From: Alistipes finegoldii DSM 17242
Lineage (GTDB): Bacteria > Bacteroidota > Bacteroidia > Bacteroidales > Rikenellaceae
Reading direction: 5' to 3'
DNA length: 64,000 nt
NCBI RefSeq assembly: GCF_000265365.1
Contig: NC_018011.1
Coordinates: 2,046,001 to 2,110,000, forward strand
This document shows positions 17,538 to 25,300 of the stretch, piece after piece. Position 1 is the stretch's first letter, and each line of letters opens with the position of its first letter. Under the pieces are notes generated by a model, which was not told the origin of the DNA, made no database searches, and saw nothing but the letters and a program-made list of their open reading frames with translations. Position numbers and translations under genes: made by a program.

Positions 17538-17609
17538 GGTGGATTCATCTAAGGGTTAGGATACGTGCCTCTCACGCACGACATAGGGGTTCGAATCCCC
17601 TATCCACTA
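17538..17609 (+). tRNA. tRNA-Glu (anticodon CTC)
   Basis: The anticodon arm CGTGC-CTCTCAC-GCACG gives anticodon CTC. The T arm AGGGGTTCGAATCCCCT is perfect, and the acceptor GGTGGAT pairs with ATCCACT (first pair G-U) followed by discriminator A. No CCA is encoded. About 72 nt. Confidence 0.88.
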
Positions 17610-17612
17610 CTA

Positions 17613-17639
17613 AGCGATCGGTTTCCGGTCGCTTTTTTT
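17613..17639 (+). terminator. Terminator of the tRNA-Glu transcript
   Basis: AGCGATCGG pairs with CCGGTCGCT (one mismatch) around TTT, followed by a T run; it begins four bases after the tRNA. Confidence 0.85.
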
Positions 17640-17816
17640 GTGCGCAGCTCCGCGTTGGGGCGGAGTCATTCGCCGGAATTCCGCGCGGTTTCAGCTTCCG
17701 GATAGTTTCGCGTGCCGGTTTTTTTCCGTTTCCCACGGTTCTCGAATGACGTGTGCTTCCCGATGCCGTGTGTTCCCAACTTCCCGCGTCGCCATGTGGC
17801 GGATGTTTTCAAATGC

Positions 17817-17844
17817 AGCGGCCGCCCTTTTCGGGGCGGCCGCT
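17817..17844 (-). terminator. GC-rich hairpin downstream of hpf
   Basis: AGCGGCCGCCC pairs with GGGCGGCCGCT around a six-base loop, 40 bp after the stop of the minus-strand hpf gene. There is no strong T run, so it may act as a 3' stabiliser rather than a classic terminator. Confidence 0.5.
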
Positions 17845-17884
17845 GCGGCATTGAAGTTAAAGGTTATTTGATTGGTTGGTGGGT

Positions 17885-18181
17885 TTACTTTTCCGATTTG
17901 CTCTTGAATTTGTCTAACTGACGCTTGAGGGCGTCGATCGCTTCGTCCACCGACTCCTCGAAGGCTTTGGACTGGTGGCAGGCCACGAGGTCCTCGCCCG
18001 GCATATGGAGTGTGATCGTTGCGATCTTGTTTCCTTTTTCATGGTCTTTATCGAGTTTCAGAATGACCTCGGCACCGGTCGAACGCTCTGCGAAGCGGTC
18101 GAGCTTTTCCATTTTGTGCTCTACGAATTCGATCAGCCGTTTGTCTGCGTCGAATTTCACGGATTGAATCTGTACGTTCAT
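17885..18181 (-). CDS. hpf: Ribosome hibernation promoting factor HPF/RaiA (short form)
   Basis: 98 residues: MNVQIQSVKFDADKRLIEFVEHKMEKLDRF is the usual N-terminus of the YfiA/HPF family, followed by the beta-alpha-beta core (AEVILKLDK, KIATITLHMPGEDLVA) and the basic C-terminal helix (AIDALKRQLDKFKSKSEK). HPF binds the 30S decoding centre and inactivates ribosomes in stationary phase. The short form lacks the dimerising C-terminal domain. It lies 24 bp after xerC on the same strand, the usual Bacteroidota arrangement, so the two are co-transcribed. Confidence 0.95.
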   Translation of the reverse strand: MNVQIQSVKFDADKRLIEFVEHKMEKLDRFAERSTGAEVILKLDKDHEKGNKIATITLHMPGEDLVACHQSKAFEESVDEAIDALKRQLDKFKSKSEK

Positions 18182-18205
18182 AGCCTTACAGTTTATAAAA
18201 GTTAA

Positions 18206-19108
18206 TCACTTCCCTCCCTTTTCGCGGGGATGGGCTTTTGCGTATATCTCCCGAAGCCGGGCGATGCTGTTGTGCGTGTAGACCTGCGTGGCCTGCAGCG
18301 AGGCGTGGCCCAAAAGCTCCTGAATCTCGCGCATGTCGGCTCCGCCGTTCAGCAGGTGCGTGGCGAACGTATGCCGCAATACGTGCGGGCTTTTCTTGCC
18401 CTGTACGCCCGCGCGGGTGAGTTCCTCCTGCACCGTGCGGTAGACGACGCTCCGGGATATGCGCTTCCCTTTATGTGTTAAAAATAGTGCTTTTTCCGAA
18501 GAAATGCAAATATTTTGCCTCTCTATTAGGCCGAGGTAGTGCAAAATCTTTTCGCGCAGGAATTCGAGAATCGGGACCATGCGCTGTTTGTCTCCCTTGC
18601 CCCGGACCCGCAGCGAGGTGTAGTCGGCCGAAAAGTCGCTGCGGTCGATGCCGACCAGCTCGGCCAGACGCAGTCCGCAGGCGTAAAACATCAGGATGAT
18701 GAGCGAGTTGCGCTCGGTCTGGAAATCTTCGCTGTCCGGTCCGCACTCGCTGACGATGGTCGTCATGCGGCTTTCGGGAACGAATGCCGGCAGGCGGCGT
18801 GAGGTTTTGAGCGTCGAAATCATGCGGAAAATATCCTTTTCGACGGCTCCCGTGCGGTGCAGCCACCGGAAAAAGGCCCGGAGCGAAGCCACTTCGCGGT
18901 TCATCGACCCGGCGCTGAGCTTTCCCTCCTCCGTGCGGAAAATGATCCATTCGCGGATCTGCTCGGTCGTGACCGACCGCGGGTCGAACCGCGACTCGTC
19001 GCAGTCCAGCCACGCGAGGAACTGCTCCACGTCGTGCTTGTAGTTGCGGACCGTGAGCGGCGAGTAGCGCCGCTCGGCGGAGAGATATCGGATGAATTCC
19101 GTCAGCAT
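18206..19108 (-). CDS. xerC: Tyrosine recombinase XerC
   Basis: 300 residues, normal for XerC/XerD. SAM-like N-terminal domain (FIRYLSAERRYSPLTVRNY), catalytic Arg in ACGLRLAELVGI, second Arg box HVLRHTFATHLLNGGADMRE, His/Trp region LLGHASLQATQVYTH with the nucleophile Tyr. It resolves chromosome dimers at dif together with XerD. Unlike the recombinase at 9290 it has the canonical first Arg. It starts a minus-strand transcript from the box at 19113-19120 that also includes hpf. Confidence 0.95.
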   Translation of the reverse strand: MLTEFIRYLSAERRYSPLTVRNYKHDVEQFLAWLDCDESRFDPRSVTTEQIREWIIFRTEEGKLSAGSMNREVASLRAFFRWLHRTGAVEKDIFRMISTLKTSRRLPAFVPESRMTTIVSECGPDSEDFQTERNSLIILMFYACGLRLAELVGIDRSDFSADYTSLRVRGKGDKQRMVPILEFLREKILHYLGLIERQNICISSEKALFLTHKGKRISRSVVYRTVQEELTRAGVQGKKSPHVLRHTFATHLLNGGADMREIQELLGHASLQATQVYTHNSIARLREIYAKAHPREKGGK

Positions 19109-19112
19109 GCGG

Positions 19113-19120
19113 CAAAGATA
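19113..19120 (-). promoter_or_regulatory. Promoter -7 box of xerC-hpf
   Basis: Minus strand TATCTTTG, only 5 bp before the xerC ATG at 19108, so the transcript would be nearly leaderless. Confidence 0.65.
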
Positions 19121-19131
19121 CGGTTTTTTCG

Positions 19132-19139
19132 TATTTTTG
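19132..19139 (+). promoter_or_regulatory. Promoter -7 box of the esterase operon
   Basis: TATTTTTG matches TAnnTTTG and lies 21 bp before the ATG at 19161. It is back to back with the xerC box (centres about 19 bp apart), forming a compact divergent promoter. Confidence 0.65.
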
Positions 19140-19160
19140 CGTATTCATAAATAGTATGCC

Positions 19161-19979
19161 ATGAAACGAATCTTCATTTTAGCCTTTCTGCTGGCGTGGC
19201 TGACGGCGCAGTTTGCCGCCGCCGCTGCGGTCGATACGCTTGCGGTGCGCAGCGCTTCCATGGACCGCGACATTCCCGTGATCGTGATCCTGCCCGACGG
19301 CGCTTCGCCTGCGAATCCCTGCCCGACGGTCTACCTGCTCCACGGTTACGGCGGCAATCAGACGACGTGGCTCCGGATCAAACCGTCGCTGCCCGCCATC
19401 GCCGACCGCGAAGGAATCGCCTTCGTCTGTCCCGACGGCGCGACGAGCTGGTATCTCGACAGCAAGGTGCGGGCGAAGAGCCTTTACGAGACTTTCATGA
19501 CGCGGGAACTGCTTCCGGCCGTCGAGGAGCGTTATCCCGTTTCGCGCGACCGCAGCGGTCGCGCGATCACGGGGCTCAGCATGGGCGGCTTCGGCGCCGT
19601 GTCACTGGCGATCAGGCATAAGGAGCTGTTCGGGGCCGTCGGCAGCACGAGCGGCGGGCTGGATATCCGCCCGTTCCCCGAAAACTGGGAGATTCCGCAG
19701 CTGCTGGGCACGCAGGCCGAGCATCCCGAAGCTTGGGAGGCGGCTACGCCGATCAACCTGATCCCGCGTATCGCCGACGGCGATCTGGCGATCGTTATCG
19801 ACTGCGGTTACGACGATTTCTTCTTCGGGGTGAACAACGACTTCCATGCCGAGCTGCTGCGCCGCGGCATCATGCACGACTTCTATGTGCGTCCCGGCCG
19901 TCACAACAACGAGTATTGGGGCAATTCGATCGACTACCAGATCGTATTTTTCCGCAACTTCTTCTTTCGGGACAAATAG
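19161..19979 (+). CDS. Secreted esterase D-type alpha/beta hydrolase
   Basis: 272 residues with a signal peptide (MKRIFILAFLLAWLTAQFAAAAA). Alpha/beta-hydrolase features: VYLLHGYGGNQTTWL (oxyanion region), nucleophile Ser in GLSMGGFGAVSLA (about residue 142), an acidic residue in VIDCGYDDFFF, and the catalytic His near RPGRHNNEYW. This is the family of S-formylglutathione hydrolases, mycolyltransferase-like and acetyl-xylan esterases. Secretion suggests action on an extracytoplasmic ester such as an acetylated glycan; the substrate is not known. The flavin reductase gene starts 8 bp downstream. Confidence 0.9.
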   Translation: MKRIFILAFLLAWLTAQFAAAAAVDTLAVRSASMDRDIPVIVILPDGASPANPCPTVYLLHGYGGNQTTWLRIKPSLPAIADREGIAFVCPDGATSWYLDSKVRAKSLYETFMTRELLPAVEERYPVSRDRSGRAITGLSMGGFGAVSLAIRHKELFGAVGSTSGGLDIRPFPENWEIPQLLGTQAEHPEAWEAATPINLIPRIADGDLAIVIDCGYDDFFFGVNNDFHAELLRRGIMHDFYVRPGRHNNEYWGNSIDYQIVFFRNFFFRDK

Positions 19980-19987
19980 TTGGGCCG

Positions 19988-21007
19988 ATGAAAGAGAGCT
20001 GGAAACCCGGAACGCTCATCTATCCGCTGCCGGCGGTGCTGGTGAGCTGCGGCGCGACGCCGGACGAGTATAACCTGCTGACCGTGGCGTGGACGGGGAC
20101 GGTCTGCACCGATCCGCCGATGTGCTACGTCTCGGTGCGGCCCGAACGCCACTCCTACGGGATTATCCGCCGCACCGGCGAGTTCGTCATCAACCTCACG
20201 ACCCGCGGTCTGGCCCGTGCCGCGGACTGGTGCGGCGTACGTTCGGGCCGCGATTACGACAAATTCCGCGAAATGGGCCTTACGCCCGGCAAGGCGCTCA
20301 AGGTCGCCGCGCCGATCGTCGAAGAGTCTCCCGTGAGCATCGAGTGCCGCGTGCGGCAGGTGCTTGAGCTGGGTACGCACGACATGTTTTTGGCCGAGGT
20401 GGTCGCCGTGCAGGTCGATGCCGATTATATCGACCCTGCCACGGGCCGTTTCTGCCTCGAACGGGCCTGCCCGATCGTCTACTCCCACGGCGAATATTTC
20501 GCACTGGGCGAAGCGCTCGGCCATTTCGGCTGGTCGGTGCGGAAAAAGCCGCGGCCGAAAACGCCGAAATCCGAGACCGGAACAAAGCCCGTGACCGGAA
20601 AGAAATCCGCACCCGGAACAAAGCCCGTGGCCGGAACGAAATCTCTGACCGGAACGAAAACCGCATCCGGTGTAGAATCTGAGGACCGGACTTCCTCCGC
20701 ATTATCTTCCGCAACGCCCTCTGCCTCATTGTCATCCTCCGCATCCGCAATGACTCCGGCATCCGCCTTGTCTTCCTCCGCATTATCTTCCGCAACGCCC
20801 CCTGCCTCTCCGTCATCCTCCGCATCCGCAATGCCTTCGGCATCCGCCTTGTCATCCTCCGCATCCTCCGCCGCATCGTCAGCCGGCCCCAACTCAAACT
20901 CCACCCCAAGCCGTAACCCGAACCGCGATCCGAACCGCAGGCCGGGACGCAACCCGGATCGCAGGCAGGGGCGAAAGTCGGGACCCGAAAAACCGCGCCG
21001 CCGATGA
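19988..21007 (+). CDS. Flavin reductase-like protein with a 160-residue low-complexity tail
   Basis: 339 residues from ATG 19988; the open frame reaches further upstream but inside the esterase gene. Residues 1-180 form a flavin reductase-like FMN-binding domain (LTVAWTGTVCTDPPMCYVSVRPERHSYGIIRRTGEFVINL). The rest is unusual: Lys/Thr/Gly-rich units (GTKPVTGKKSAPGTKPVAG), a Ser/Ala region containing two 27-residue tandem repeats, and a basic Asn/Pro/Arg end (NRDPNRRPGRNPDRRQGRK). The enzyme probably reduces a flavin or a flavin-linked substrate. The tail looks like natural disorder, possibly nucleic-acid- or surface-interacting. It overlaps the MFS gene by 4 bp. Confidence 0.88.
   Translation: MKESWKPGTLIYPLPAVLVSCGATPDEYNLLTVAWTGTVCTDPPMCYVSVRPERHSYGIIRRTGEFVINLTTRGLARAADWCGVRSGRDYDKFREMGLTPGKALKVAAPIVEESPVSIECRVRQVLELGTHDMFLAEVVAVQVDADYIDPATGRFCLERACPIVYSHGEYFALGEALGHFGWSVRKKPRPKTPKSETGTKPVTGKKSAPGTKPVAGTKSLTGTKTASGVESEDRTSSALSSATPSASLSSSASAMTPASALSSSALSSATPPASPSSSASAMPSASALSSSASSAASSAGPNSNSTPSRNPNRDPNRRPGRNPDRRQGRKSGPEKPRRR
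20699..20860 (+). repeat. Two tandem 81-bp repeats inside the flavin reductase tail
   Basis: 20699-20779 and 20780-20860 match apart from a few substitutions. The period is 81 bp (27 codons), so the frame is kept. The repeat encodes Ser/Ala/Pro-rich sequence. Confidence 0.9.
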
Positions 21008-22179
21008 AGGCGATGTTGAAGGAGGGCGCCGGGCTTTCGAACGGTTTGTTATGCACGCTGGCCGTCATCGCCGGCGTGTCGGTCGCCAATCTGTACTACA
21101 ATCAGCCGCTGCTCGATATGCTCCGGCAGGATCTGGGCACCACTACGCTCGCCGCCAACCATGTCGCCCTCTTTTCGCAGTTGGGTTATGCGCTGGGGCT
21201 GCTGTTCATCATACCCCTCGCCGATCTTTTCAGCCGCAGGCGCATCGTACTGGTCAACTTCCTGCTGCTGGCCGTTTCGCTGCTGGCGATCGCCACGGCT
21301 TCCGATATCCGTGTGATTCACGGGTTTTCGCTGGTGACGGGCGTCTGCTCGGTCATTCCGCAAATCTTCATTCCGCTGGCGGCGCAGTATTCGCGCCCGG
21401 AATATAAAAACCGCAATGTCGGGATCGTCCTTTCGGGCCTGCTGACCGGAATCCTCGCTTCGCGCGTGGTCAGCGGCGTTATCGGCGAGCTTTTCGGCTG
21501 GCGCGAAATGTATTTCGCCGCTGCCGGACTCATGGTCGTTTCGGCGGCCGTCGTGCTGTATGTACTGCCCGATGCGCGCCCCAACTTCCGGGGAACCTAT
21601 GCCGCCCTGATGAAGTCGCTCCTTACGATCGTCCGGTGCTATCCGACGCTGCGTATCTATTCCGTGCGCGCCGCGCTGGCTTTCGGCTCCTTTTTGTGTT
21701 TCTGGGCGTCGCTCGCCTTCAAGATGGCGCAGGCGCCGTTTTATGCCGGCAGCAACGTCGTCGGCATGCTCGGACTCTGCGGAATCGCGGGCGCTCTGAC
21801 GGCGACCTTCGCCGGGAAGTACATCCGGCGCGTCGGCGTGCGCAGGTTCAACTATATCGGCGTCGGCCTGCAGATCCTCGCATGGCTGCTGTTCTTCTTC
21901 GGTGCGGATTCCTATGCGGCGCTCGTCGCCGGAATCGTCGTCGTCGATATCGGCATGCAGTGCATCCAGCTCAGCAATCAGGCCACTCTGTTCGAACTCG
22001 ATCCCTCGGCTTCGAACCGGATCAACACGATCTTTATGAGCACCTACTTCGCGGGAGGTTCGCTCGGCACGCTGCTGTCGGGAGCCGCATGGTCGCTTTA
22101 CGGCTGGACGGGAGTCGTCGCGGCGGGAATCCTGCTTTCGTCCGCCTCGCTGCTCGTCACCGTTTGTACGAAAAAATAA
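21004..22179 (+). CDS. MFS transporter (12 TM)
   Basis: 391 residues with about twelve hydrophobic segments. The MFS loop 2-3 signature appears as LADLFSRRRIVLVN, and NLYYNQPLLDML near the N-terminus is typical of the YgaY-like drug/sugar-efflux subgroup. The protein should export a small molecule by proton antiport; the substrate is not predictable. The start overlaps the flavin reductase stop (ATGA), so the two are translationally coupled. A GC-rich hairpin at 22245 ends the operon. Confidence 0.92.
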   Translation: MKAMLKEGAGLSNGLLCTLAVIAGVSVANLYYNQPLLDMLRQDLGTTTLAANHVALFSQLGYALGLLFIIPLADLFSRRRIVLVNFLLLAVSLLAIATASDIRVIHGFSLVTGVCSVIPQIFIPLAAQYSRPEYKNRNVGIVLSGLLTGILASRVVSGVIGELFGWREMYFAAAGLMVVSAAVVLYVLPDARPNFRGTYAALMKSLLTIVRCYPTLRIYSVRAALAFGSFLCFWASLAFKMAQAPFYAGSNVVGMLGLCGIAGALTATFAGKYIRRVGVRRFNYIGVGLQILAWLLFFFGADSYAALVAGIVVVDIGMQCIQLSNQATLFELDPSASNRINTIFMSTYFAGGSLGTLLSGAAWSLYGWTGVVAAGILLSSASLLVTVCTKK

Positions 22180-22244
22180 CGACCGCGCCGGGTTGCATGC
22201 AATTCCTGCCGGCAGCGGCTGTTTCCGAAAACTGGGAATAAAGC

Positions 22245-22276
22245 AATCCCCGGAACCCGCACAGGTTCCGGGGATT
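22245..22276. terminator. Hairpin after the MFS gene
   Basis: A perfect 13-bp stem (AATCCCCGGAACC with GGTTCCGGGGATT) and six-base loop between convergent genes. The T run is weak. Confidence 0.65.
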
Positions 22277-22366
22277 TGCCTGAAATTTCGGGAATAATCC
22301 CTTTTGCCGCTTCCCGTCTGTCCGGCGGAAAGCTTTGCCGGGCAAGACCTGCCGGCAGGCTCCGGT

Positions 22367-25300
22367 CTATTCGACCACCTCGATCCATTCGCCCTTTTTG
22401 AGCGCGCGGACCGAGTTGTCGTACATGGCTTCGCAGTAGATCGACGGCAGGTAGTAGCGGCCCTTGTATGTCGCCGTCAGCTTGACCGGTATCTCCTTGC
22501 TTTCGCCCCGTTTCAGGTCGAAGTAGCTCAGCACCCGGTCGTCGCGGATGTCCTGATAGGTGACCGACGTGAGGTCCCGCTCCGAAGTGATCTCCCAGCC
22601 CGCCGGAACGATATGTGTCAGCGCCAGATTGGTGTATTTCTCATAGCCGCTGATGTTCGAGACGGTCACCACGGCGTAGAAATCCGTCGAAGCGCGGATC
22701 GACTTGGGGTCTACGGCCTTGCCGTCCATGTCCGTATACCGGACGGCGATGCGGATGTTGTCGGCCGCCTCCGTCTCTTCGCCCTTGGCGGGGTTGTAAC
22801 GCTGGCTGACGACGGCATACAGACTCTCCTTGCCGTTGTTCGTCACCCCGGTCTCTTCGGTCAGCGGCATGCTGACGAAGGATTTGTCGGTTCGGATGCT
22901 CTCTTTGCCCGCTTTGGCGTCGATGCCGGTCTGCCCCGACACGATGAAGTTGGAGAGGGTGCTGAGCATCCACGCCGTAGACTGCGTGCTCAGCCACTTC
23001 TCCTTCTTGAGGATGTCGGACATCTTCAGGGCCGTGCGGAACGCCTCTTCCCGTTTGCCGAGCAGCGTCTGCGTCATGAGCACCACGGCCATCTGGCGTT
23101 CGCTGCTGTTGTAGGTGTCGTCGTACGGATCGACCTTGCCGGTCTGGCCGCTTCCGCCCTGCGCGGTCAGCTCTTCGGCTACCTTCCGGTTGCCGTCCAG
23201 CGCATAGGCCGCCGCCAGCATCCATTTGACGTCGTTCTTCAGGTCGGCGGCTTTCTCCCTCAGCCGGTTCATGGCGCCCCGGTCAGCCATGTTGTTGAGC
23301 GCCAGAACGTACTGGGCGTAAGCCTGCGTCAGGAAGCTGTCCGCTTCGTTGCCGCGCAGGTATTTGAGCGCGCGGTCGAGCATCGGGCGGTCGATGGCGT
23401 AGCCGTATTTCGCGGCTTCGGTCAGGAAGTGGGCCGCATAGGCCGTTCCCCACTCGGAGCTGTTCGAACCTCCGCTCCAGTAGGCGAACGATCCGTTGTA
23501 GAGCTGGTAACCGCCCAGACGCGACAATACGCTCTTGACGTTGCGGTCGATGTCCTGAAGCGTCCGGACGTCGCACTCCATGACGGCGGGCAGGTAGAGC
23601 TGCGGGAATGCGCCGGAGGTGATCTGCTCGATGCAGCCGTGGGGGTACCTCACCAGATATTCCATGCGGCGCGTGAGGTCTGCGGACGGGATCGACGAGA
23701 GTTCGAGCTTCGCGTTTCCGGTATCCTTCAGGGGCCTGAGGGCGATCGTTTTGCCCGGTTCCAGCATGTAATCCTCCGACGTCGTTACGTAGGGGTTGGG
23801 TTCGCGTACGTCCAGCTCGATCTCCGAGACGGAGCTGTCGCCGGAGGAGGTCGCCGTGACCCGAACCTTTCCGACGCCCGTCTCCTTGTTGACTTTCAGC
23901 CGGAACGTTACGACCTCCTCGCCGCTTTGGCTGAGGGCGATCGTCTTGCTGCGCGGGCCGACGGCCGAGAAGAGTTCGTTCGCGGAGACTTTCAGGTCGA
24001 TCTTGCCGACTCCCTTTTCGAGGGCGAAAACCGTCACCGGCAGCTCCACCTCTTCGTCCGTGGAGACCACGCGCGGCAGGGTGGCCTGCACCAGCAGCGG
24101 TTTTTTCACTTCGGCGACCTTCTCCGCGGCGCCGGAAGCCCGTCCGTTCGAAGCCACGACCATCACGCGCACCGACCCGAAATAGGGCGGCAGCGCGATT
24201 TTGTGGGTGTTCGTTTTGCCTGCGCCTAGCTTCTGCGCTTCGAGGAACCGTACGACGGGTCTGAACCGCTGCGCCTTCAGTGCGCCGGTGTTCTGCTGCT
24301 GCTCCGCGTCGCCGCCGATTGCGAACAACTGTTCGATCCTGCCGCCGTAGGCGCCGATCACGTGGTCGAACATGTCCCACGTCCGTACGCCCAGCGCCTC
24401 CGTGGCGTTGAAATGGAGGTAGGGGTTCGGCGTCTTGAAGCGCGTCAGCCCCAGCAGGCCCTCGTCCACCAGCGCCAGCACATAGCTCATCTTCTTGCCG
24501 TCCTTTTCCCGGACCTTTATCGTGATCTCCGACTCCGGTCTGACCGTTTCGGGCATGTCGATCACCGGATCGAGCTTCGTGGCGGCGTCTTCGACGTCGA
24601 GCCGGATCACGCCGAACAACCTTATCGGCGCATCGTTGTGCGTATGGTTATGGGGCTGGACGAGCGTCACCGAGGCGTAGACGTTGGGAGCCATTCCGGC
24701 TTTGATCGGTATCTCGAACGCGGTCTGTTTGTCGGCGCAGTCGATCCAGAAACTTTCCCGTACGACGCTGCCGCTCTCGACGCTCACCAGCGCCCGCGCT
24801 TCCGGCGAAGAGGGGATCGTGATCTTCGCCTTGTCGCCCGGCGCATATTTCTCCTTGTCCTTGGTCACGGCGAGTCGGGTGGCTGCGTCCGTCACCGAGG
24901 AGACGTCGCCCCGCCAGTCGGAGGACGATACGCAAACGACCTGAGTCGCAGCGTGTTCATGGCCCGAACCGGTCACGCGGATCATATAATAGCCGTAATC
25001 GCCTGCGCTCCAGCGCATCGCGACCTGCCCCGCGCCGTCGGTCAGGGGCGTCTGCAATGTCTTGTAGCAGGTGTTGAGCGCATTTTTCGCATAACGGGCC
25101 TGCGAGTCCGACGCGGCGTCCCACCACCAGTAGGAGGTGATCTTGTAGACCGAGACGAGCACCTCCTCCCTGCCGGGCAGGGGACGTCCCTGCGCATCGA
25201 GCATGACGATGCGCAGCAGATGTTCTTTTTTGCTGTCGAGGTATTCGTCGCCCCAGTCGCTCGTCTGGGGCGTCACTCCGATTCCGAAATAGGCGTCGTA

